This document shows positions 1 to 8,005 of a stretch of DNA of 64,000 nucleotides, one piece after another; within the stretch, counting starts at the first letter, position 1; each line of letters starts with the position of its first letter. The stretch covers positions 868,001 to 932,000 of the forward strand of contig CP094685.1 in the NCBI GenBank assembly GCA_022828425.1, given 5' to 3'. The translations under genes and the position numbers were made by a program. This DNA is from Candidatus Thiothrix sulfatifontis (GTDB lineage Bacteria; Pseudomonadota; Gammaproteobacteria; Thiotrichales; Thiotrichaceae). The notes under the pieces were generated by a model, which did no database searches, was not told the origin of the DNA, and saw nothing but the letters and a program-made list of their open reading frames with translations.

Positions 1-160
1 CTTTTATCTGAACTTCATGCTGTTGCTTATCGTCATCCAATTGCAACTGCATTCTTACTTCTTCGGCTGTACGTGGCTTATTGTCTTTAATCAAAGCGTA
101 GCCAAGAAAAATGCTAAATAAGCCAATAATAAATATTATAAGCACAGCAATGGGTTTCAT
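1..160 (-). CDS. Small membrane-anchored protein, N-terminal part only (cut by window edge)
   Basis: A reading frame starts with ATG at 160 on the minus strand and stays open to the window edge. It begins MKPIAVLIIFIIGLF, giving one hydrophobic segment at residues 4-23, followed by a charged, Lys/Glu/Gln-rich stretch. This looks like an N-terminal membrane anchor with the remainder outside the membrane. The C-terminus is outside the window and no family can be named. Confidence 0.5.
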   Translation of the reverse strand, partial: MKPIAVLIIFIIGLFSIFLGYALIKDNKPRTAEEVRMQLQLDDDKQQHEVQIK

Positions 161-284
161 AAATAATCTGCGCCAAAGACACTTAAAGTAAAATGAACAA
201 GATGTTTTGGTTTAAAAATACAGCGTATCTCAGTCAATTTCAAGGAAAAATGACTGATGGATGCCATACATTGATTAGTGGGCG

Positions 285-1037
285 CTACACCCGTGGCGTT
301 AGCTTGCGCTGATCACCGAATAGGCGTTCGTAATCCCAGTCGCGTATCGCCAGCAGCACGGTCGATCCCTTGCGTTCGCCGATGGGCAGACTGGCATCAT
401 CCTTGCTCAGGGTGTCGAAATCTTTGGCTAATTGCGTCATTTTGCGTTGGAACAGGGCGTTGCTGGCATCGCTTAACATGCCGTTGAGTACCACCAGTTT
501 TTCGTTGTCTTTGATGAAACGCGCCCGGAAAAATTCGGTTTCGATTTTGGCAAGGAATAATTTCATGATTGGGCCATCATCGCGCCATTTGAAATTGGGG
601 GCAACCAACAACTTAATGCGGTTGCCCGGCTGCAATTCGATAATGCGCAAGCGATCGAGGTGTGCGAGGTAGCGGATCACTTGCGCTTCGCTAAACTGGT
701 AACGGTTGGTAATGTCTTGCCATGACCAGCGATTCAGCACCAGCACGGTGACGAGCAACAGGTGCAAATCGTCGGCAATTTCCTTTTCCTGTGCATGGCT
801 TAGCTCGCTGATGGGTTTGGCGTGTTCGGCTCGCATTTCATGTACCAAGTCGGAGATTTCCATGCCCATTAAGGTACAGATTTTATCCAAACGTTGCAGC
901 GACAAATCTTGTTCGGAAAACAGGCGTTTGACGCTGGCTTCGGAGAGTTGCAGGCAGGCGGCGACGTCAACATAAGTTTTATTGTGGCGCTTGAGTAGCT
1001 TTTTCAGGGTGGTGATGAGTTCGGTGGTTTGCGGCAT
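285..1037 (-). CDS. XRE-type helix-turn-helix transcriptional regulator
   Basis: 250 aa, probably cytoplasmic. Residues 8-62 form a Cro/CI-type HTH, with the recognition helix around LQLSEASVKRLF followed by LQRLDKICTLMGM, the usual XRE continuation. Residues about 100-150 look like a second winged-helix-like segment (WSWQDITNRYQFSEAQVIRYL). The C-terminal 100 residues are not recognised; they could sense a ligand or dimerise. The gene stands alone, with divergent or distant neighbours, so its targets cannot be inferred. XRE assignment is fairly sure; the role is unknown. Confidence 0.75.
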   Translation of the reverse strand: MPQTTELITTLKKLLKRHNKTYVDVAACLQLSEASVKRLFSEQDLSLQRLDKICTLMGMEISDLVHEMRAEHAKPISELSHAQEKEIADDLHLLLVTVLVLNRWSWQDITNRYQFSEAQVIRYLAHLDRLRIIELQPGNRIKLLVAPNFKWRDDGPIMKLFLAKIETEFFRARFIKDNEKLVVLNGMLSDASNALFQRKMTQLAKDFDTLSKDDASLPIGERKGSTVLLAIRDWDYERLFGDQRKLTPRV

Positions 1038-1120
1038 GTGAATAAATTACCGCATTGTCAGCCGTTTGGGTAGGTAGAGATGCAAAATCTTGCGTCTCTA
1101 CGGGGGTAGTTTGCCGTGGG

Positions 1121-1693
1121 TTATTTTTTGGTGGATTTTTTGACGGTCTTTTTGGCTTTCTTTTTTGCCTTGGGCTTGGCTTTGGTCACTGCCTTGAAGT
1201 CGGAGGCGGTGTAATGCATTTCCTCATCAGCCATCTGTAAGTTTTGGTCGATGCTGATTGACAGTGGGCGACCATTGTCTTGATCGTATTGCACGCTGAT
1301 ACGCGCCGCTTTGCTGTCAACACTTTTGCGGATAATGTCGAATAAATCTTCCACGGTTAAGGCATCAGCGCGGCGTTCCAGTGCGAGGGCTACGCCGTCT
1401 ACCGTTGATTGGGTCACGGTGCTGCCAGACACCTCAATGTCAATCGGTTTGCGGAATTCCGGGGTGCAAAAGCACGAACGTTGCAAAGTGTAGCGGTAAT
1501 GCGCGGGTTTGTGTTGCCGCCATTTGGTTTCAGCCGCCAGCAGATCACGGTTGGCGATGAAATAGCTTTCAGCCGACGCCGCTGGTTGTTGCACCGGGGC
1601 TCCGGTATTGTTGGTTAAGGCTGGATTGGTTGCGACACAGCCACTCAGCAAGCCCGCGCAGAGTGTGGTCAACAATGTGTATTTCATGGTCAT
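1121..1693 (-). CDS. DUF6174-like lipoprotein with Lys-rich tail
   Basis: 190 aa. The N-terminus (MKYTLLTTLCAGLLSGCVA from the third codon) is a lipoprotein signal with an LSGC lipobox, so the product is probably membrane-anchored in the envelope. Residues about 55-165 contain KPAHYRYTLQRSCFCTPEF and a later VEDLFDIIRKSVD, the pattern of the DUF6174 family of unknown function. The last 25 residues are almost entirely Lys/Ala/Thr, which could bind peptidoglycan, nucleic acid or an acidic surface. Two start codons (1693 and 1687) are possible; a GGGAATT precedes the first. Confidence 0.7.
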   Translation of the reverse strand: MTMKYTLLTTLCAGLLSGCVATNPALTNNTGAPVQQPAASAESYFIANRDLLAAETKWRQHKPAHYRYTLQRSCFCTPEFRKPIDIEVSGSTVTQSTVDGVALALERRADALTVEDLFDIIRKSVDSKAARISVQYDQDNGRPLSISIDQNLQMADEEMHYTASDFKAVTKAKPKAKKKAKKTVKKSTKK

Positions 1694-1776
1694 AATTCCC
1701 GTATTCGCTGGTGTTGATACACCAAAAGACCGTCGGGATAGGGGAAAGTTCAGGTAAGCTGTGCCAGAATCAAATC

Positions 1777-2214
1777 ATGAATAAAGAAAACCACCCTCAC
1801 GATTTTGTTCTGCACCCACAATTGACGCAGGACACGTATTTCGTTACTGACTTAGAACTCTGTCGCGTCTTGCTGATGAATGAAGCGCGTTACCCTTGGC
1901 TGATTCTGGTACCTCGTCGCGCGGGAATCCGCGAAATCCACGAATTAACGGGCACCGAGCGTCAGCAATTGTGGGCGGAATCGGCTCAGGTAAGCTTGGC
2001 GCTTATGACGCTGTTTCAAGCGCACAAGCTCAATATTGCGGCACTTGGCAATGTGGTGGCGCAATTACACTTGCATCACATTGCACGTTTTCAAAACGAT
2101 GCGGCATGGCCTGCGCCTGTTTGGGGGAAATTTCCCCCGGAACCTTACGCACCCGATGTGGCGCTTGCCCGTTGCGAATTATTGCGCACTTGCCTGCAAA
2201 ACACCCCTCACTAA
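1777..2214 (+). CDS. HIT-family (histidine triad) protein
   Basis: 145 aa from ATG 1777; an in-frame start at 1711 would add 22 residues unlike the family. The histidine triad HLHHIAR lies at residues 98-104, followed by DAAWPAPVWG, typical of the small proteobacterial HIT branch. These proteins are nucleotide phosphoramidases or dinucleotide hydrolases; the substrate is not known here. It converges with phosphoribulokinase, separated by 22 bp. Confidence 0.85.
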   Translation: MNKENHPHDFVLHPQLTQDTYFVTDLELCRVLLMNEARYPWLILVPRRAGIREIHELTGTERQQLWAESAQVSLALMTLFQAHKLNIAALGNVVAQLHLHHIARFQNDAAWPAPVWGKFPPEPYAPDVALARCELLRTCLQNTPH

Positions 2215-2228
2215 AACAGCGAGGGGGC
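2202..2228 (-). terminator. Weak hairpin between convergent HIT and prk genes
   Basis: CCCCTC at 2204-2209 pairs with GAGGGG at 2221-2226 around an 11-nt loop. On the minus strand the stem is followed by TGTTTTG, so it could end phosphoribulokinase transcription. The stem is only 6 bp and overlaps the HIT stop codon region. Confidence 0.35.
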
Positions 2229-2236
2229 AGAATTAC

Positions 2237-3154
2237 TTAGAGCTTCTTCTTGGTCTCAATCATTTCATGAATGATGGGGTTTAAGATCAGCTCCATCGCC
2301 AATACCATTTTGCCACCCGGCACCACAATGCTGTTGCGGCGTGACATAAAGGAGTCGTGAACCATGGCAAGCAGGAAGGGGAAATCCACGTTAAACGCTT
2401 TGGGGTCAGCAAAACGGATAATCACGAAGCTTTCATCGGCGGTTGGAATATCCCGCGCAATAAACGGGTTGGACGTATCCACCGTTGGCACCCGCTGGAA
2501 GTTGATGTGGGTGCGCGAAAATTGCGGGGTGATGTGGTTAATGTAATCCGGCATCCGGCGCATAATCGTGTCGACGGTCGCCTCCGGTGAGTAGCCGCGT
2601 TCGGCGTGGTCACGCGAAATTTTCTGAATCCATTCCAAATTGACGCTAGGCACGACACCAATGCCGAGGTCGACGTATTTGGCGACGTCATACCCACCGT
2701 ATTTTTTATCGGCGCTAATATCCTTTACCAAGCCGTGCAAGCCTTCGTAAAACAGAATGTCGGTATTCGCTTCGGTATCTTCCCATGGGGTGAATTCGCC
2801 GGAACCTGCGGTGCAAGTGATTCCCGTATCCGCCAAACGCTTATTGTGGTGCGCGGCTTCGGCATCGTTGTGCAGGTAGTAACGCTTTTTGCCGCTGCCG
2901 GTTTCGCCATAGCTTTTGAACAAGGCTTCCAGCGCATGGAAATCGTTCGCTTCAGGGCCAAAATGACTGAAGTTGGTTTCTACCGCAGCACGCTGTTTGA
3001 ATTCAGTGCGTGTCACGCTATGAAAGCTGTCACCTTCAACCACAGCAGCAGTGATTTTTTCACGGAAGAAAATATGCTCAAACGCACGTTTAACGAAGGT
3101 GGTGCCTGCACCTGAGGAACCTGTTACCGCAATAACGGGATATTTTTTCGACAT
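2237..3154 (-). CDS. prkB: Phosphoribulokinase (proteobacterial class I)
   Basis: 305 aa. Phosphorylates ribulose 5-phosphate to ribulose 1,5-bisphosphate, the committed step of the Calvin-Benson-Bassham cycle, in the cytoplasm. The P-loop GSSGAGTT is at residues 12-19, and the class I features EGDSFH, FYEGLHG and the SVNLEWIQKISRD segment are present; length fits the family (about 290). The chosen start, ATG at 3154, has a GAGAGGAG ribosome site just upstream; the longer frame from 3187 has none. With transketolase at the right edge this indicates an autotroph. No RuBisCO genes are in the window. Confidence 0.93.
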   Translation of the reverse strand: MSKKYPVIAVTGSSGAGTTFVKRAFEHIFFREKITAAVVEGDSFHSVTRTEFKQRAAVETNFSHFGPEANDFHALEALFKSYGETGSGKKRYYLHNDAEAAHHNKRLADTGITCTAGSGEFTPWEDTEANTDILFYEGLHGLVKDISADKKYGGYDVAKYVDLGIGVVPSVNLEWIQKISRDHAERGYSPEATVDTIMRRMPDYINHITPQFSRTHINFQRVPTVDTSNPFIARDIPTADESFVIIRFADPKAFNVDFPFLLAMVHDSFMSRRNSIVVPGGKMVLAMELILNPIIHEMIETKKKL

Positions 3155-3302
3155 CGGATGTTCTCCTCTCAGAATGTGAATGCGCAATCGACCAATATTC
3201 TAACCAAACAGGCAGGTTGCCTGTATATGCCTTTCGATAGGGATACGTTAAATAGGGTTTTAACACAATCTTAATATTAACTTAATCAGGCGTTTAGGTG
3301 GG

Positions 3303-3325
3303 TTATCCCCACATCCTGTGGATAA
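3303..3325. promoter_or_regulatory. Pair of inverted DnaA-box-like 9-mers
   Basis: TTATCCCCA at 3303-3311 and TGTGGATAA at 3317-3325 (the reverse complement of TTATCCACA) face each other 5 bp apart in a 456-bp AT-rich gap between prkB and rimO. The second matches the DnaA-box consensus exactly, the first with one change. The flanks contain several A/T runs (3250-3290, 3385-3430). Apart from this pair I see no gene in the gap; the rimO promoter should also lie here. Confidence 0.45.
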
Positions 3326-3643
3326 GTCTGTGGAGAGTTGGCAAAAACAGGTGCAAGAGCGCTTGTTGTATAAGGATTTTTCCCAGATTGATTAAAAATA
3401 AATCAAGATATTTAGTTAATAAAATCATTGGCTTATGAATGGCGCAGGGTTTTGCTGAGACATTGTGAGCGGATACTGTGAGGCTTTCACCATATCTTGT
3501 GCTGTGTGCATAACTCCGTAGCCACTGCGAAAAGTGCTTGACACAAGATGTAGTGTTGCAGCCAATTTGCGCGGATACCAGCGCACAATGTGTCGAAATC
3601 CGCTATCATGATCGGCTTTCCAATCACTTACCCGTTATTTGCT

Positions 3644-4954
3644 ATGAAACAAGCTCAGCCCCGTGTCGGTTTTGTCAGTCTCGGTTGCCCCAAGGCATTG
3701 GTGGATTCCGAACGCATTCTTACCCAATTGCGTGCCGAAGGTTACGAAATTAGCGGCAGTTACGACGCTGCCGATTTGGTGGTGGTGAATACCTGCGGTT
3801 TTATTGATTCTGCGGTGGAAGAATCGCTGGAAGCCATCGGCGAAGCGCTCGACGAAAACGGCAAAGTGATTGTGACCGGCTGTTTGGGGGCAAACGCGGG
3901 TACGGTGTTGGATGCTTACCCCAATGTGCTCGCCGTGACCGGCCCTCATGCGTATGAAGCGGTGATGCAAGCGGTGCATCAGCATTTACCGCCCTTGCAT
4001 GACCCGTACACGCACCTGATTCCACCGCAAGGGGTGCGCCTGACGCCGCGCCATTACGCTTACCTGAAAATTTCGGAAGGCTGTAATCACCGTTGCTCGT
4101 TCTGCATTATTCCCTCCTTACGTGGCGATTTGGTGTCGCGCCCAATTGGGGATGTGTTGCAGGAAGCCGAAAATCTGGTGAATGCGGGGGTGAAAGAATT
4201 ATTGGTGATTTCGCAAGACACCAGCGCGTATGGGATTGATGTGAAATACCGCACGGGTTTCTGGCAAGGTCGCCCAATCAAAACGCATTCGCAGCAATTA
4301 GCCGAAGCCTTGGGTGAGATGGGCGTGTGGGTGCGCTTGCATTACGTCTACCCGTATCCGCATGTCGATAACCTGCTACCGTTGATGGCGGAAGGCAAAA
4401 TTTTGCCGTATCTGGATATTCCCTTCCAGCACGCCAGCCCCACGGTGTTGAAAAACATGCGCCGCCCAGCTCATGCGGAAAAAGTGCTGGAACGTTTGGG
4501 TAAATGGCGGGCAACCTGCCCAGAGATTGCAGTACGCAGTACCTTCATTGTGGGTTTCCCCGGTGAAACCGAGAATGATTTTGAAACCTTGTTGGATTTC
4601 CTAGAAGAAGCGCAACTCGACCGCGTAGGTGCGTTCACCTATTCGCCAGTTAAGGGCGCAGACGCTAACGCTATCGACGGCGCAGTGCCGGAAGAAGTCA
4701 AAGAGGAGCGTCTGGAACGTTTCATGGAATTACAAGCCGAAATCAGTGCTGCCAAGCTTAGCCGTTTGATTGGCAAGACCATGACGGTGCTGGTGGACGA
4801 GGCGGGTGATGGGCAAAGCATTGCACGTACTCACCGTGACGCGCCTGAAATTGACGGGCAGGTCATCATCGAGGGTGCCGAGTTGCCGGTCGGTGAATTT
4901 GTGCAAGTGCACATTACTCATGCTGATGAACATGACTTGTGGGCAAAAATTTAA
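3644..4954 (+). CDS. rimO: Ribosomal protein uS12 methylthiotransferase RimO
   Basis: 436 aa. A radical-SAM enzyme that adds a methylthio group to Asp88 (E. coli numbering) of ribosomal protein uS12. The N-terminal UPF0004 domain carries cluster cysteines at residues 15 ([12 protein letters not shown]), 51 (NTCGF) and 80 (TGCLGA). The radical-SAM CxxxCxxC is at 147-154 (CNHRCSFC), and a TRAM domain occupies the last 65 residues. [13 protein letters not shown] separates RimO from MiaB. The start at 3644 gives the family length (E. coli 441 aa); the frame is open to 3590. Confidence 0.95.
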   Translation: MKQAQPRVGFVSLGCPKALVDSERILTQLRAEGYEISGSYDAADLVVVNTCGFIDSAVEESLEAIGEALDENGKVIVTGCLGANAGTVLDAYPNVLAVTGPHAYEAVMQAVHQHLPPLHDPYTHLIPPQGVRLTPRHYAYLKISEGCNHRCSFCIIPSLRGDLVSRPIGDVLQEAENLVNAGVKELLVISQDTSAYGIDVKYRTGFWQGRPIKTHSQQLAEALGEMGVWVRLHYVYPYPHVDNLLPLMAEGKILPYLDIPFQHASPTVLKNMRRPAHAEKVLERLGKWRATCPEIAVRSTFIVGFPGETENDFETLLDFLEEAQLDRVGAFTYSPVKGADANAIDGAVPEEVKEERLERFMELQAEISAAKLSRLIGKTMTVLVDEAGDGQSIARTHRDAPEIDGQVIIEGAELPVGEFVQVHITHADEHDLWAKI

Positions 4955-5066
4955 TCATTATCAATAAGATAATTTAGTTTGCCCAACATGCTTTATTTAT
5001 TTACCCTGAAAATTGAACTCTCGGCAAGAAAAGTTGCCTAAAAATAGAACGATTCAATCACGGCGC

Positions 5067-5115
5067 TATACTATTAGTTTTTGTGTATAAAGTGATCATT
5101 ATCACTGTATTATAC
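5067..5115 (+). promoter_or_regulatory. Candidate promoter with a palindromic operator upstream of a small ORF
   Basis: A TATACT -10-like hexamer is at 5067-5072, with only a weak -35. Just downstream is an imperfect palindrome: GTATAA (5085) and AGTGAT (5091) are mirrored by ATCACT (5101-5106) and TTATAC (5110-5115). Its core, GATCATTATCAC, contains ATCATTATC, a half resembling Fur/Zur-type sites; a second ATCATTATC lies at 4954-4962. This layout suggests a repressor site over the early transcribed region. Confidence 0.35.
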
Positions 5116-5178
5116 CGAGACTATTCATTAAAATAGCTAATGACTATTTAATGATGCGCCTGCACAAGGGCTAAACAG

Positions 5179-5358
5179 ATGATGAAGGCATTCAACCAAT
5201 TATGCAGTGCTATCCTCGCAAATTTGCACGATGCACTGCCAGTACTTGTTATTATTATTTTTTATCAAATGACGATTCTTGAAATTCCACTCGCCGAGAT
5301 TGTGGGCATGTTGGGTTGGGTGGTATTTGTGTCATTTGGGATGGTAATGATTTTATAA
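5179..5358 (+). CDS. 59-aa membrane protein resembling a truncated DUF1538 half-domain
   Basis: ATG ATG at 5179-5184 opens a 59-codon frame ending in TAA at 5356, directly followed by a strong terminator. The product has a short amphipathic start, then NLHDALPVLVIIIFYQMTIL and a second hydrophobic stretch GMLGWVVFVSFGMVMIL. The order DALP-hydrophobic-FQ..IL-hydrophobic-G is what I recall from DUF1538 membrane proteins, but this frame ends where the family continues with GL.MGL. It may be a remnant or a real one-repeat small protein. No clear Shine-Dalgarno sequence is visible. Confidence 0.5.
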   Translation: MMKAFNQLCSAILANLHDALPVLVIIIFYQMTILEIPLAEIVGMLGWVVFVSFGMVMIL

Positions 5359-5360
5359 AT

Positions 5361-5390
5361 ACTAAACCCCCGATCAGGCGGGGGTTTAGT
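5361..5390. terminator. Strong hairpin, usable from both strands
   Basis: A perfect 12-bp inverted repeat ACTAAACCCCCG / CGGGGGTTTAGT with a 6-nt loop lies between the small ORF and the convergent dacB-like gene. T-rich tails are short on both sides, but the GC-rich stem and the position between convergent genes fit a bidirectional terminator. Confidence 0.8.
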
Positions 5391-5407
5391 CTGGCTAATA
5401 ACAAAAA

Positions 5408-6916
5408 TTATTGCGCACTGGCTATGCTATTTTGCGCCCCGTAATATACCCATTCCACCAGATCATCATGCGCTTCTTTGGCGGTAGCACGGATGCTGGC
5501 ATCGTTGTGCAATAGCGCCACCACGTAAGTTTGCCCGTTTGCCGCTGTCAAATACCCCGCCAGAGCGCGTACATCACGTAAGGTGCCGGTCTTGAATTTA
5601 CCGCGTCCCGCCAGATTTTTCAGGCGACTTTTCACCGTGCCATCCACGCCCAGTACCGCCATTGAGCGCATTAATTCGTCGCGATACGGGCTGTTGTAAG
5701 CGTCGACTAGCATTTCGCCCATTTCACGGGTGGAAATGCGTTCCACACGGCTAAGGCCAGAGCCATTTTCGATTTTCAGGTTGGAAAAGCGCAAGCCCCG
5801 GCTTTCCATGAATTGCCCCACCGCGCCCGCGCCTTTTTGAGTCGTGCCGGGAGCGCCGAATTGCTTAGCACCCATTGAGAGCAATACTTGGCGAGCTTTG
5901 ACGTTGTTACTTTCTTTATTGATTTCGACCAACACATTACTCAAAGGTTGGGAATGGTGCGTGCTGACCAGTTGCGCTCCGGCGGGTACGGCTTGCACTT
6001 GCAGGCCACCGCTCAGATTTCCGCTCATTTCCCCGACCCAGATTTTCCAGAAGTCCCCGAACAAGTTGGCGTTTAAGTCATTGCCGTTGCGGGGTGCAAG
6101 CGGGCAGATTTTTTGGATTTGCCCAGCTTTGTTGCGCATTTCATAGCAACTGCCGCGTTCGTTATAGAGCAAGGCTTCTGGCTGCGCGTTGTAGTCTGCC
6201 CCGGCGTTGCCATCAATCGCGGCTTGTGGCGGAACGTTGAAATAACTTTTGTCGATCACGAAATTCCCGGCGATAGTGCGGATACCCCGCGCCCGCAATG
6301 CTTGCAGCAATTGCCGGAAATCGGCTTCACGGAAATCAGGGTTGCCGTAACCTTTAATAATGACATCGCCTTGCAAGGTGTCACCCACCACATTGCCTGC
6401 GGTGTAAATCTCAGTCGGCCAGCGGTAAGTTGGCCCTAATACGCCCAGTGCGGCGTAGCTGGTGACCAATTTCATGGTGGAAGCCGGGTTACGCGGTGTA
6501 TCAGCATACGCAACCAGCAACGGTTGACCGCCACTGACCGGGCGCACATAAGCCCCAAGGTTTTGTTCTGACAAGCCATGCAGCCGTAAGCTGCTGGCAA
6601 TATTGTCAGGTAAACGGTTGAGTTTGCCTGTCCCCCGGTAAGTTTTATCGCCACCCGCTGATTGGAGTTGCGTGGGGGAAATTTGTGCCGTCGGTGGGGT
6701 CGGCTGTTCATCTTGGTTGAAAGCAACGGTCGGTTGCGCTTGTTGCGCCCGGTTAGTGATGGGGGCTTGCTGGTGCGAAGCGGTGGAGGCTGTATCGCCA
6801 AATAATTCAGCTTGTGAGTGCGTCGCCATCGCCGTACCCGGCTGCACATTTTGTGAACTGCAAGCAGTCACTGAAATCGACAACGCCAATAATGTGCCAA
6901 TGTGCAAAATTCGCAT
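5408..6916 (-). CDS. dacB: D-alanyl-D-alanine carboxypeptidase/endopeptidase, PBP4 family, predicted lipoprotein
   Basis: 502 aa from ATG 6916 (GGGGA 5 nt upstream). Peptidase family S13 enzyme that trims or cleaves peptidoglycan cross-links in the periplasm. Active-site motifs are in order: STMK at residues 146-149 (PASTMKLVTSYAAL), ESNNVKARQ as the SxN motif, and KTGTLRDVRALAGYL near the C-terminus. A Gln/Thr/Pro-rich linker of about 95 residues precedes the catalytic part. The signal ends SVTAC (Cys19), a good lipobox, so this PBP4 is probably lipid-anchored, unlike the E. coli enzyme. In-frame starts at 6934 and 6985 are less likely. Confidence 0.9.
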   Translation of the reverse strand: MRILHIGTLLALSISVTACSSQNVQPGTAMATHSQAELFGDTASTASHQQAPITNRAQQAQPTVAFNQDEQPTPPTAQISPTQLQSAGGDKTYRGTGKLNRLPDNIASSLRLHGLSEQNLGAYVRPVSGGQPLLVAYADTPRNPASTMKLVTSYAALGVLGPTYRWPTEIYTAGNVVGDTLQGDVIIKGYGNPDFREADFRQLLQALRARGIRTIAGNFVIDKSYFNVPPQAAIDGNAGADYNAQPEALLYNERGSCYEMRNKAGQIQKICPLAPRNGNDLNANLFGDFWKIWVGEMSGNLSGGLQVQAVPAGAQLVSTHHSQPLSNVLVEINKESNNVKARQVLLSMGAKQFGAPGTTQKGAGAVGQFMESRGLRFSNLKIENGSGLSRVERISTREMGEMLVDAYNSPYRDELMRSMAVLGVDGTVKSRLKNLAGRGKFKTGTLRDVRALAGYLTAANGQTYVVALLHNDASIRATAKEAHDDLVEWVYYGAQNSIASAQ

Positions 6917-7109
6917 AAATTCCCCGTTCTTCATGTTCCTGTCCCTAATAATTTTAGCGCCCCGTCTAAAAACAGGTGAGATCAAAAATGAATATTGTAA
7001 GCCCTGTTGACTGATAAGTCTGTCATAACCCGCATAAATAGAGACTTAATCTGCCCAAAAAGTTCAATCGTCAATTGCAATTGTCTTGGTGCGCCGGTAC
7101 GGGAACGGT

Positions 7110-7137
7110 TTTACAATCCAAGGCATCGTGCTATGAT
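7110..7137 (+). promoter_or_regulatory. Probable sigma-70 promoter of the RlpA-like gene
   Basis: TTTACA at 7110-7115 and TATGAT at 7132-7137 are separated by 16 bp and lie 45 bp before the start codon at 7182. Both hexamers are close to consensus. Confidence 0.55.
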
Positions 7138-7181
7138 TTTTAACGACTTATTCTTTTTTAGTCGGAGGCATTGAGATAACA

Positions 7182-7961
7182 ATGAAAATACAACCACCCA
7201 AAAAGTCAAGCTGGGCACGCAAGATCAGCATTGGCATAACAGCACTGGCTTTGGCCGTGACCGCAAGCTTACCTACCGCAGCCGTAGCGAAAGAAAAAGC
7301 GGCTACCTCTAAAGTCTCGAAACATTCCAAACACAAGTCGGCGAAGGCCACTGCTCATCCAGCGGTAAAAACCAAAGCAAAAATAAAACCAAAACCCACA
7401 ATTAAAACCAGCAAGCCTGCCAAAAAGCGTTTAGTGAGTAAAAAACGCCAGACATCCAACCGCCGCAACGCCCGCGATTCCTCAGCCCCGCTGGTGTGGA
7501 ATGCTGCCCATGAACCAAAACAGGCGTATTACGTGATGCCTGATTCGCTAGGGGGCAAGGTCGCTACCCCGCAACCCCAGCCCGGTTATCTGCAAGTCAG
7601 CGCTCATCAAAACCCCGCCAAAACGTCCCCTCCCCCATCCGCCCGCGATACCGATGCTCCCGCCAAACCTCACCAAGTCGGCACGGCCTCTTATTACAGT
7701 GATAAGTTTGACGGGGGCAGAACCGCCAGTGGCGAACGTTTCGATCAGGATGATTTGACGTGCGCCCACGGCAGTTTGCCGTTTGGTTGCCGCATTCGTG
7801 TCACGAATTTGCGCAATAACAAAGCTGTTGAAGTCAAGGTGAATGACCGTGGTGGTTTCAGCAAGCACGGGCGGGTGGTGGATTTATCCAAAGCAGCGGC
7901 AAAAGAAATTGGCATGGTTGGCACCGGAACCGCCAAAGTCAAAGTCGAGGTATTGGAATAA
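7182..7961 (+). CDS. rlpA: Septal ring lytic transglycosylase RlpA family protein
   Basis: 259 aa exported protein. Residues 12-36 form the signal (ITALALAVTASLPTAAVA). Residues 37-95 are extremely Lys/Ala/Thr-rich and may stick to the cell wall. The C-terminal 90 residues are a double-psi beta-barrel with GTASYYSDKFDGGRTASGE, FGCRIRVTNL and VNDRGGF...GRVVDLS, the RlpA signature. RlpA cleaves naked glycan strands at the septum. No SPOR domain follows, so septal targeting, if any, must differ from E. coli or Pseudomonas RlpA. The histidine kinase frame begins right after the stop. Confidence 0.85.
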   Translation: MKIQPPKKSSWARKISIGITALALAVTASLPTAAVAKEKAATSKVSKHSKHKSAKATAHPAVKTKAKIKPKPTIKTSKPAKKRLVSKKRQTSNRRNARDSSAPLVWNAAHEPKQAYYVMPDSLGGKVATPQPQPGYLQVSAHQNPAKTSPPPSARDTDAPAKPHQVGTASYYSDKFDGGRTASGERFDQDDLTCAHGSLPFGCRIRVTNLRNNKAVEVKVNDRGGFSKHGRVVDLSKAAAKEIGMVGTGTAKVKVEVLE

Positions 7962-8005
7962 ACCATTCTTGGCGTTCCCGCGTACACAGTCGCACGGTTG
8001 CGTTA

